Assembly (NCBI RefSeq): GCF_027887165.1
Contig: NC_077228.1
Span: 213,691,019-213,755,018 of the forward strand
Direction: 5' to 3'
DNA from: Monodelphis domestica
Lineage: Eukaryota > Chordata > Mammalia > Didelphimorphia > Didelphidae
DNA: 64,000 bases
Shown here: piece by piece, positions 43,151 to 54,794 of the stretch
Position numbering within the stretch: the first letter of the stretch is position 1
How the letters are laid out: each line of letters starts with the position of its first letter
The notes under the pieces: generated by a model
The model's database searches: none
Told to the model about the DNA's origin: nothing
Seen by the model: the letters and a program-made list of their open reading frames with translations, nothing else
Translations under genes and position numbers: made by a program

Positions 43151-45889
43151 GTCCCCGCTTTTTCCCTCTCTCCTTTCCCTCGTCCCTCCACGTATTGTCT
43201 GCTCTCAGAAACCAGAGACTCCACGACTTGTTGGGGTTGGGGGGATGGCATCGCAGATGTGTAAGATCTTCCCCTCCCAACCCTAAAGACCGACCCGAGG
43301 ACAAGAAAGGAAGAAGGGGGGGGGGGGGCAGTGTGTGCTAGGCGAGCGCTGGGCACCAGGCTGACTTGGAAGCTGCTGGGAGCTGTGGGTCCCTCTATTT
43401 CCTTCTGGCTTTCCCCCATTCCTGGTTTTTGCCAAGAGCCCCAAAGGTCCGTGACTTTGGGATCTAGTAGTGCTCAGCCCCTATCAGACGGGGTCTGGAG
43501 AACTATGGCTGGTGTTTTCTGCTTTGTAATCTCCAAGCTCTAAACTGTTACTAAACAATTTGCGGAGCAAGGAAGAGAACCTAGGGTCTCTGGTTCCCGA
43601 AAGTAAGCTCCTGCCAGGACGGCTCATTCTCACTTGGGTTCCAAATCTGTCTAGATCGGACTTCCACCCTCTATTCCCATCCCACCCCCTCCACTCCACT
43701 CTTCGTTTTCATACCAGGTAGCCCAGGGCGACTGATGGCTCACGGAAGGAAGAATTCTAATAAGGGGAAGGGGTGAAATGTAGCCCCCAACAACTCGACC
43801 CTTCTCCTTTCAGTTGGCCCTCCAATGTCCAACAGGACTTGTTCGGCCTTTAGACTCCTAGCCCTCATCCTCGCCTTTTGCCTGGATGTGTGATTCAGTG
43901 CCTGGGAGGACTGAGAGCAAGATGAAAAGGAGCTAGGAGCGGGGAGGGAGCTGGGCTCCGTCTGGGTTTCCTTCCTAACACATCCCATCTCTCTGGGAAA
44001 AAGAAAAAAAACAAACAAACAAACAAACCCAACGCTTGGAGATCCTTGTTTGGAGAAGTAACCTCCCTGGAAATGAGGGTGGATTAGGGAACAAGGGTGT
44101 ATAAATGTGTGTGTGTGCGCGCGTGTGTGTGTGTGTTCGCGCGCGCCCTGGGAGAGGGTCGAGTCCGCAGGTAGCTGTGACGCTAGAGCTTGGGCGGTCT
44201 CCGGTTGACCGCCAGGAGGGGCTCAAAGCCACCGCAGCATCGCTTGTGTCCTTGAGCTGCCGGGTGGTTGTGCCCCTCCTCGCCTGCGCCCCTTCCTTCT
44301 AAGTGTGGGGTGGGGGTGGGAGCAGTCTGATGTCTTGTTCCCTATGAATTATTTATCACTGGCCTAAAAATACTCCGAACTTCACAGCCTGAGTGTCAAA
44401 GATCCCTGCTAGGGGAGTGGGAGGGGGGAGACAAGGGCTGTTGGGAGAGGGACTCGGTGCGGGGATGTATGTAGAAGAATCAGCCCCTAATGGGCTGCTC
44501 CCCAAGATATCGAGGCCTTCTTAAGGTCCAAGAATATCGGGGATGGGATGGTGAGAGAGGGAGGGAGAAGGGAAGGATCGTTTGCAAGAAGCTAGTTGTG
44601 AAACCTCTGGGTGGGTATTGCAGATGGTACCCGGAGACCCTCCAGGGTGGGCATCTTATGGTGGGCAAGTGAGTGTGACTTGGGTTCTGCCCATTTTCTC
44701 TGGGATCTCCTCCCAGCAGTGGGGCCCTTAATTCACTTTTGGGGGGCAGTCATAAAATGGGGGAGAAGCACTTGGAGGCTACAAAGGGTTTTTTTGGGGG
44801 GTGTCTATATTAGAATATTGGTTCCCTACTCACTGTGTCACCTAGGCAATAACCACCGGAGTCCTCAATTCCCTCCTATGTGAATGAAGGGAGGGTGTGT
44901 AGGCTAGGTTACCTGTAAGGTCCTTAGATTTTAAATCTATGGTTTTATAAAGGGAAGAGAAGGATGAGTAATGGGGGAAGGAGGAAGAATGAGGGGAAAG
45001 TCTTGGAGAGCTCTTATAGTTTGGCAAATCTGAGAAAAAAAATGCTTACTAATGAGAAAGAGAGACAGAGGAGGGAGACATTCTAATAGAGACACAGACA
45101 AAAGAACAGAGAGACAGTCAGAATTCATGGAAAGACAGAAACAGACCAAGAGAGAATTCTACCTGTTCCTTCTGTTAGATTTACTGTCCCAAAAAAACAA
45201 TTTTCCCCTTACTCAGCTTACTGGTGCCTGAAACTTTCCTGAAAACAAGACTTGGGGGAAAGAATTGCAAGGAATTGAAGGTATGGAGAAGAGTCACGAT
45301 TAGATGTCTTACAGTTTGGATACCAGTGAACAGGTTGTCTGAGGGGAGTCTTCCATTATTTGAAAGGTTGTCACATAGAAGCTATATGGCTCTCAAGAGA
45401 AGACATAGGACCAAAAATGAATTTCCACTAACTAAAAGTAAGATCTTTGTGGCAATTACAACCATCCAAAAAATAAAAGATCCACTCTTTGTGAGGTAAT
45501 GAGTTTCCTGTCACTGGAAGTAGTCAAGCAGAGGCTAGATGATAAATCTAGAAATGGATTTGTGCCCTGCATAAGACATTAACTAGAATGACCTCTAAGA
45601 TTTTTTATTCTTTTCAATCAATATTCTGTGTATAAATGGTAGGTAAACTTCATGGTGTATTAGTATTCACCAGAGTGAATCAACAGCTAAGGGGGTTTTC
45701 CTTGTGTTTTGTGGCTCTTTGATCCTACCTAAATCTTTCTTCTCCTCAGGTTCTACTGGTTGTTCCTGTGTTCCTTGCTCCACAAAACCCCTACCTTGAT
45801 ACGAGAATCTCTTCAGGACCCATACCTGACATTTTGTGTCCTTGTCTGTCTTTGCACCATCTCTGTCTGTTTCTTTTGGTCACTGTGTC
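43151..45889. other. Probable GRIN2C 5' intron, mostly unique
   Basis: No interspersed repeat is evident for about 2.7 kb, which is exceptional in this window and suggests a conserved regulatory stretch. It includes an A/CAAA run at about 44000-44028, the TG/CG tract at 44105-44149 and an AT-rich clump near 44340-44375 (tatgaattatttatcactgg). Confidence 0.45.
44105..44149 (+). repeat. TG/CG microsatellite between FDXR and GRIN2C
   Basis: TGTGTGTGTGCGCGCGTGTG followed by more TG and CG units; alternating purine-pyrimidine throughout. Confidence 0.9.
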
Positions 45890-46259
45890 TTCTTGAGGTA
45901 TATATATGTGTGTGTTTTCCTCTCCTCTTCTCTCCTTTCTCTCTCTGCTTCTCTCTTTGTCTTCTCTGTATCTGTCTCTCTGTCTCTCTCTGAGACTCTG
46001 TATCTATTTCATTGTTTCTGTTTCTCACTGTACACCTCTCTGTGTCTTGTCCCTGTCTGTTTTTCCTCTGCCTCTTTTTCATCTCTGTCTGTTTCCTCTT
46101 TGGCTCTCTGTTTCCTTTATCTCTTTCTTTCTGTCGGTCTGTCTTTCCATTCTTTTCAGTGTTTCTCTATCTGTTTGGATGTATCTTTGTTTCTCTTCAT
46201 CTTTCTCTCTCCATCCATGCTCCTCTGTTTGTCTCTGTCTCTGTTTTATATTTCTACAG
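45890..46259 (+). repeat. Long polypyrimidine tract ahead of GRIN2C coding exon 1
   Basis: About 370 bp of the + strand is CT-rich with recurrent TCTCTG/TCTGT units, interrupted by few purines, and runs directly into the splice acceptor tttctacag at 46251-46259. It is a decayed microsatellite serving as an extended polypyrimidine tract. Confidence 0.8.
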
Positions 46260-46275
46260 GACCTCTCCAGTGGAC

Positions 46276-49200
46276 ATGGGTAGAGCCTTGGAACTGGCCC
46301 TGCTGCTGACCACCCTCCTAAGCACCTGGGCAGGGGTGGGGCCTGGCCGGGGGAAACAGGCAGTGACAGTAGCAGTGGTGTTTGCCAGCTCTGCACCCCC
46401 ATTGCAGGCCCAGGCCCAGACCCTGGCCCGTGCCCGCCTCACCCCTCAGAACTTCCTGGACCTGCCCCTGGAGATCCAGCCAATCACTGTGGTGGTCAAT
46501 GACACCAACCCCAGCACCCTTCTCACCCAGATCTGTGGGCTCCTGGGCTCTGCCCGTGTCCATGGCATTGTTTTTGAGGACAACGTAGGCACTGAGGCTG
46601 TGGCACAGATTCTTGACTTCATCTCCTCCCAGACTCACGTACCCATCATCAGCATCAGTGGAGGCTCAGCTGTGGTCCTTACTCCAAAGGTGTTTTGGCA
46701 TCCCCTTCTGCCCTTGTCACCTTTGCTTGCTAATATCATAGACGCTTGGGCAGGGAATAGGATCTCCAGGAATGGGAAATTTGGAGGGGCAGCAGATTGG
46801 GAATCTGGGGTAAGGTGAGGCTGGGAAGGAGTCACAGACATGGAAGTTGGGAAGGTAAAGTTATATTTTGGGGGAGATGGGAATAAAATGCTAGAGGAGG
46901 GGTTTGGGGTCCTTTGGGCTGGTTAGAAGATATTTGGAGGAGAGGAAATTGGAGCTGGGAAAAGTGAAGGTTTTGAAGATCAACAGGAAGGCAGAATGGA
47001 GGAGATTAGAGTTCACATAGACAAGGATAGAAAAAGTCCAATGACTTCCCCCTTCCATAAGGAGAAATAAGAATGGGTACCAGTCTAAGCTAGAAACAAA
47101 CTAAATTTATTTCACTACATTCTTATTTTTCTAAAAAAAGTTTTATTGATGTCTTTTTTATATTCCTCCCATATAACAAATAATATTTTAAAGACATGCA
47201 ATAAAAAGAAAAAAAGGAAAAATATTAGTAAAACCAGTCAATACACTGAAAGCATCTGAAAACATGTGGAATGTATAAAACCACCTCTGCAAAGGCATGT
47301 TTGGGAGTGCCCTTTCATAGCCCTTCTTTTGAGCCATCTTTATCTGTTTTTCAATAATTTTCCAACATTAATTTTGTGTGTGTGTGTGGTTGTTCTTTCC
47401 ATTTATATTGTTCTTGTATATATGGTTCTTCTTGATTCTGCTTACTTCACTGCATCAGTTGCATTCATCACAGTTTTCATTTCTTACTTCACTGTGTTTG
47501 GATAAATCAGCATCTCTTTCTACCTACTGAGTTCTCATATTGCACAGAACTAGCCCAATGTCCTTTGCTGGGCCTTGGATACAATTTTTATTCTAAACCT
47601 TTCCATTCAATACATTTCCCCAAACCTCCCTTTAATATATATAATCTAGGTCATGTGTTCAAATCTGATCTCATATTCTTCTTAGCTGTGTGATCCTGGG
47701 CAAGTCACTTAATCCTCAATGCCCAATTCTTACCACAATTCTGCCTTGGAACCAATATATAGTATTGATTCTAAGATGGAAGGTAAGGGTTTAAAAACAT
47801 ATATATATATATCCTAAATGTTGTTCAGTCACGTTGGTTGTGCCCAAGGAGTTTTCTTGGCAAAGGTATTGAAGTGGTTTGCCATTTCCTTCTCCAACTC
47901 ATTATAGGTAAGGAAACTGAGGCAAACAGAATCAAGTGACTTGTTCAAGGTCACACACCTAGTAAATGTCAAAAGCTGGAACATATCCTAAATATCCTTA
48001 ATGACTGTTGTCTGGAACCAGGCTGGGATAGTCTTGTGTCCACTAATATTTACACTATAGAAGGCAGTGAGAATTGGAGAGGAAGAGACAAAGTGGTCGA
48101 GGGGCAAGGAAGGATAGAACCTCAGGCAGAGTGTAAATAGGGAAGAAGAGCTGAGTTTCCCCAGGAACTAATGTCCAGGGGGTACACTTCCTCCCATGGG
48201 GTCCGCCATGCCTCATGCCTCACAGCCCTATGCTGACTGTGTCTCTTCAGGGGAGACAAACCCTGGGAGAGGATGATGAAGTCATATTGTGGGGTCATAG
48301 ACAAGTTGAATTTGGTTTATGTGTGTCGGGGAGACTGAAGAAGACAGGCTGCCCCTTCCAATTCTCTGGATTTCTTTCTGGACAGTAGTTCCCCTTTAAC
48401 TCTTTTTGTTATACCTAGTTACACCTCCGACCTCAGGGCTAGAAAGAGAAAAAGAGTGGCTCTGGGTTCTGGAAGCAGAGAGGGTCTCAGCTCCTTCCCA
48501 ACTTCCTCTCCCTTCCTGGCAGGAACCAGGCTCATCCTTCTTGCAGCTGGGGGTGTCCATTGAGCAGCAGATACAGGTGATCTTCAAGGTCTTAGAGGAG
48601 TATGACTGGAGCTCCTTTGCGGTCATTACCAGCTTCCATCCTGGCTATGCTGTCTTCCTGGAGGGCATCCGCTCATTCACTGAGGCCAGCTACCTGGGCT
48701 GGGAATTGCAGGACATCCTCACCCTGGAACTGAGCCCTGGCAGCCCCAGCTCACGAGTCCAGCGCCTTCTACGCCAACTGGATGCTCAAGTGCTGGTGGC
48801 ATACTGCTCTCGGGAAGAGGCTGAATACCTTTTTGCTGTGGCTGAGGAAGAAGGGCTGGTGGGGCCAGGCTATGTCTGGGTGGTGCCTAGCTTGGCACTG
48901 GGCAGCACCGAGGCCCCACCCTCTGTCTTTCCTGTGGGCCTTATCAGTGTAGTGACCGAGAGTTGGCGCCTGAGCCTGCGCCAGAAAGTCCGAGATGGTG
49001 TGGCCATAGTGGCCCTGGGAGCCCATGGCTACTTACGGTACCATGGAGACCTGCCAGCCCCTGCTCGTGACTGCCACGCTCCCACTGAACCTGTCAGCCC
49101 TGCTGGAGAAGCCTTCTACAGGTAAGCATCCTGTGCCATGTAGGTACCAAAAAGAGAAAAAAAAATGGGGGTGGAGAAGGGTTAATGAGATATATATCAG

Positions 49201-52200
49201 AATTAGGACTCATTTCCATTTTGATTTGTATCTCATTTGCATCTATTATCCCCTAAATACTCAGGAACCCTTTTTGCCCCGCATCCCACCTTTCTAAGCT
49301 CCACTTTGGAGCCCTCTAGTATCTTCTTGTGGGAGAGACTCGTCCTTAATTCCTATCTTGTCTGGGACCTGAGGCAGGCTGGGATAGCCTTGTGTTCACC
49401 AATTCTTACACTACAGAAGACTGTGAGAATTGGAGAGAGAGGGGCAGGTGAATTGGTCCAGCTTCAAAAAAAGACTAACAGAGCCCTCATCTGAATTGGC
49501 ATCACAGGATCTAAGGTTGGAAGGAACATCGTAAATCATCTAGCATACCCTTGAACATGTGCAGGGAGAAGCAGCCCTCTCTCCTGAGTCAGCCTGTTCT
49601 GCTTTTGAATAGATGTAATTCCTAAGAAGTTTTTCTTTGCATTAGGCCAAAATCTACTTCTGAAGTTTCTACCTACTTCTGCCCTCTGAAGCCAAGTAGA
49701 ACAAGTCAATCACTCTTTTGCATCCGCCTTTCAAATACTTGAAGACAGCTGTCTTACCCTATTGGGCAATTAGGTGGCACAGTGGATATAGATTACCAGG
49801 CCTGGAGTTAGGAAGACCTGAGTTTAAACGCAGCCTCAGTCATTTACTAGCTGTGTGACCCTGGACAAGTCACTAAATACTATTTGCCTCAGTTTCCTCA
49901 TCTGTAAAAATGAGCTGGAGAAGGACACAGCAAATCAATCCAGTATCTTTGTTGAGAAAATCTCAAATAGGGTCATAAAAAAACCTGTTATGACTGAACA
50001 ACAACAATTTTATCCTGTTTGGGTCTTCTCTTTGCCATGCCATTCATCCCAATTAATTCACTTTCAGCATGACATGTTTCCAGTTCTCTCACCAACCTTG
50101 GTCACCATTGAAAAGCTGAAGAATAGACAGAAAAGCCTGACGATGTCTCTTTGTTAATGTTTGGTCATTTTAGTCATGTCCAGCACTTCATGACCCCATT
50201 TGGAATTTTTTTGGCAAAGATACAGGCATGGTTTGGCGTTTCCTTCTCCAGTTCATTTTACAGATGAGAAAACTGAGGCAAACAGTATTCAGTAACTTCC
50301 TCAAGGTCACACACGCACTCAGTAAGTGTCTGAGGCCAGGTTTGAACTCGATCTCCTGACTTCAGGCCTGGGGCTCTATTCATTGTGCCACCTACCTGCC
50401 CTTGTCTCTTTGAGACCTTGCCTTTTGAAGTTTAATGACCAGAGACTGAGGATGCTGAGCCTTAAAGAGAGAAGCAATAGAAGGGACATTTCAGTTTTTC
50501 AAAAGACTATATATCATGTGGAATGCTGACTAGATTTGCCTCTATTTGGCCCTACTGGGAAGAAGTGGGTAGGAGAAGCGAATAGGAACTGCTGAGAGAT
50601 TTAAGGCTCTGTGTAACAGAAAATTCCTATTTAGAGTTGTCCAAAATTAGAATGGATAGTATATTAGACTTCCATGGACATCTTCAAGCATGCACTGCAT
50701 GATCATTTGTTGATAATATAATAGAGAGGATTCTTAGTCAAATATAGTTAGGCTAGTTTGCTTCTGAGGTCCTTTCAAGATATTCTCTTATTTCTTTCTA
50801 ACCATTTTTCCAACCTCTGTCCTTCTGCAATTGATTTTTTGAACCCAAAGGTAGGGCTTTACATTTAAGCAAGAAATTGACTTCATTTAGCAAAATACAA
50901 AGGACTACTTAATGTTTTTCCTTTGAATCTCGGGTGCCTTGCCCAGAGAACCTATAATTAATTAATACTTCTTGAATTGAATATGATTCCTAATAGACTT
51001 TATTTTATTAGATTTCACTCACTATTCTAGCTTGGGGTTCTTAGATATTGAATCAGGGACTCAAGTTCACTATAAGTACTGTGTGATGAAGAGATGGAGC
51101 TCCCAAGCTAGGGCTCCTATCATTTTAAGGGGATAGGAGGGGAAGTGTTTCCACCTATGAAAAAGGACCCATCACAGACAGATCCATAGGTAGAATGGAT
51201 AGATGGTCTTTCGAAAAGACCAGGAACAAAAAGTGGCTCAGGAAATAAATACATCACTAAGCCAGACGAAGGGAGATCCTAGATTCAAATCTAGCCTGAG
51301 ACACATCCTAGCTGGGTGTCCCTGGGCAAGTTATTTAACCCCAATTGCCTAGCCCTTGCCATTCTCCTACTTTGGAACCACTACTTAGTAGTGATTCTAA
51401 AAAAGAAGATAAGAATTAAAAATATAAAGAAGCAGCAAAAGATCACCTTCTGTATTGATCCTTCCCTCCTTTGTCAGGCACCTGCTGAACGTGACCTGGG
51501 AGCAACGGGATTTCTCCTTCAGTGCTGGAGGGTACTTGGTGAGGCCCACCATGGTGGTGATATCACTCAACCGGCATCGGCTCTGGGAAATGGTGAGAAA
51601 GGGAAGGGGAGAGGTTGGGACCTTGAGTTATTCTTTTGCCCACCCCTACTCCTCAGCCTCTGGTTTCTTCAGCCTGGGATATCCGTCTAGTTCTAGTTCA
51701 CTGAGTCTTAGCTATAAAGTCTCTCATCATTTTCTCTACTCTACCACCCCCTAATTTAAGTTTTATATGTCCCATAACTCTTCCTGAGGTCCTATTAGTG
51801 TAGAAATTCTGCATATTACCATCACTAAGCCATAGTTGAGGCCTTTCTTAAAATCCTCTCCCACAAGGCTACTTTTCTTCTCCTACCTGACCTCATCTGA
51901 AGGGATACCATCTTTTTCTCAGCTTCCCCAGTCTGTGGATCTCACTGTTTTCATTTTCTCTGGGGTAGATGTAAAGGCAGGGTCAGAGTTCTACTAGGAG
52001 CCAATGTGGGCTGTTCCTTGGGCCCAGAGGGAGCTTATCCTGTCTGTGCTTTTCTGGAAGGGGATGATCCAGGTATGCTCCATCCTTGGGACAGCTAGCC
52101 CAGTGCCATGATCTCCTGGGGAAATGCCTCTCCCCTTCTTTTGGGAGAAAGTTGTACCATGCTGGCATAAGTACCTTCCAGAGTCCGGAGTGTTAGTGTA

Positions 52201-52461
52201 GGAAAGAGAAGAGGACCTGGATTGACTCTTATCCCGTCACAGGTGGGGCGCTGGGAGCAGGGCATCATTCACATGAAGTACCCTGTATGGCCCAGATACG
52301 GTGCCTACCTGCAGCCAGTAGTTGATAACCGGCACCTGACAGTGGCCACCCTAGAGGAACGACCCTTTGTCATTGTGGAAAGTCCTGATTCCAGTACAGG
52401 CGGCTGCATCCCCAACACTGTGCCCTGCCGGAAACAAAGCAACCGCACCGACAGGTTTGGC

Positions 52462-52506
<45 letters not shown>

Positions 52507-53338
52507 CCCGCGCAATAAGGGAATTCTTCCTCTCTTCCAAAGGGCCATGAAATACATGCCAAGGTCCTCTGGTGATTTTTCAAAAGCCCAAGTTAGTGTG
52601 AATCCAGATGCTTGAACTCCATCCCTCCTGAAGTTATACCCACATTACTCTGGGAAGGGTGGCATTGCCTGGTCTTCTTCTAGTTAGATGGTAAGACCAC
52701 CAAAACAGCAAGAAGGAGGTTAAGGTTCTAGTTATGGCTCTGCTATATTAATTACTTTGGACAAATCGCTTCTCTGGGTCTCAGTTTTCCCATTTATAAA
52801 ATGAAGTTTGGGGGGAGGGAGAGAGGAATAATGAGAACTAGATGACCTCCAAGGTCTTTCCAGTCTTAGCATTCTAAATCATAAGAATCATAAGGCTTAT
52901 GATTTTGAGTTGAAGGCATCTCTTGTGATGTCACTAGAAGGTAAAAATTAGGGATGGAGGCACATTTTTTCCTCCCTTGTCCTTCCCCTCTCCCCAGTGG
53001 TCCTTGAAACAAGGTCTTTCACCCTCACACTGGCAGGACTGTTTATACTTGAGCCTATGGCAGGGTCTCATTTCCTCCTGGCTCCACCAGCCCTTAGACT
53101 CCCTTCTCCCAACTCCTGCCTTCATCCCCTTCCATTCCCCATCCCCTGGCAGCATCTTAAACAACAGAAAAGGAGGATGTTAGTTCAGAAGACAGCCTTG
53201 AGCTCCTGAGATAACGTCAAAGGCCAGACCTTTTCTTATCCCCCAGGCTTACGAGTTTAGCAGTGACCACACTAGCTACACCAGCATAGGCTCTGTGGGT
53301 ATGGAGGAGTGACCACACCATGCTCCTTCCCCAGGGGC

Positions 53339-53392
<54 letters not shown>

Positions 53393-53439
53393 CAGAGAGA
53401 GAGACAGAGAGAGAGACAGAGAGAGAGAGAAAGAGAGAA

Positions 53440-53526
<87 letters not shown>

Positions 53527-54756
53527 AATCAAAGAATCTGAAACAGGAAGGTACCTTAGAGCTTGTGCAGTTTAATACCTTAATTTTATTTTTTCCAAAA
53601 TTCTGTTATATAGAAATAAATTTTGCCAGTTGATTTTTGAATTTTTTTAGATTGCTTTTTTGAAATTTTTTTAGAATTCAGGGTTTTTTTCCTTCTCCTC
53701 TGTGAGGCAGTGAATAATCTGATATAGGTGATATCAGTACATTCATTTCCATATTATTCATGTCACAATAGAAGACATATGCCACACATCTAATAGAAAT
53801 CTCCTGAAGGAAATGTAGAAGATGATGTTTTGATCTGCACTCTAACTCCAACAGATCCTTCTTTGGCTGTGGATAGCATGTCCATCATGAGTTTCTTGTG
53901 TTAAACTTTAATTTTATTTTTAAATTATTTTATTGGGGCAGCTAGGTAACACAGTAAATAGAGAACCACGCCTGGAGAGGGGAGATCCTGGGTTCAAATC
54001 TGGCCTCAGACACTTCCTAGCTGTGTAACCCAGGCAAGTCATTTAACCCTAATGGCCTAGTCCTTTGCCACTCTTCTATCTAAAAATTGATACTAAGACA
54101 GAAAGTAAGCGTTTTTTTTTTTAATGTCTTATTGCCACCTCTTTTTAACATTTCTGTCATTTTCAAATAATTGCAGACCTCCTTTCATGCTGACCACGTT
54201 TGACAGTATATGTCTCATTCTGTACCAGTAGGTCGCCACCTTTCTGCCTCATGGGAAGCATCCTTGGTCTCTGAAGTCATAATTGGTCACTTCATTGATC
54301 AGTTTGCTGATGTTTTCTGCTGCTGTTTTTCTTACACTGTTAGGGTCCTTGTCTAGATTATTCTCCTGGATCAGTTTATTTTCAACATTGATTATTTTAA
54401 CTCTTTCCAAGTTTCTTATGGCTCAATAATCTTCCATTCGATTCACATATCACAATCTAATCACCATTCCCCTAAATGATGGCAACCCCTTGTTTTCCAG
54501 TTTTCTGGTACTGCCAAAAATGCTGCTATGAACATCTTGGTTATATGGGCCCTTTCCTTGGCATTTATGCCTACTGGCAGGTCAAAGGGGATGTACATTT
54601 TCATAACTTTTCTGGTATAATTCAATTCGCAACTCCACCAAGAATATTAGAAGACCTATTCTCCCATGGCCCCTCTAGCATTGATTATTTTTTGTCATCT
54701 TTGCCAACAATTCTCATTTTATAAAGAAGGAAACTGAGTTTTTGAATGGAAAAAAG

Positions 54757-54794
<38 letters not shown>

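Noticed and set aside
45906-46283. Long Ser/Leu/Phe/Cys-rich frames (up to 157 residues) upstream of GRIN2C
   Set aside because: They are translations of the CT-rich microsatellite-like intron in several frames; the true start is the ATG at 46276 after a strong acceptor.
48406-48522. In-frame upstream extension of the second GRIN2C coding exon
   Set aside because: The acceptor CAG at 48520-48522 gives [10 protein letters not shown], matching the family; the extension is intron.
53272-53575. Repetitive Arg-Glu and Ser-Leu frames
   Set aside because: Translations of the (GA)n tract on both strands.
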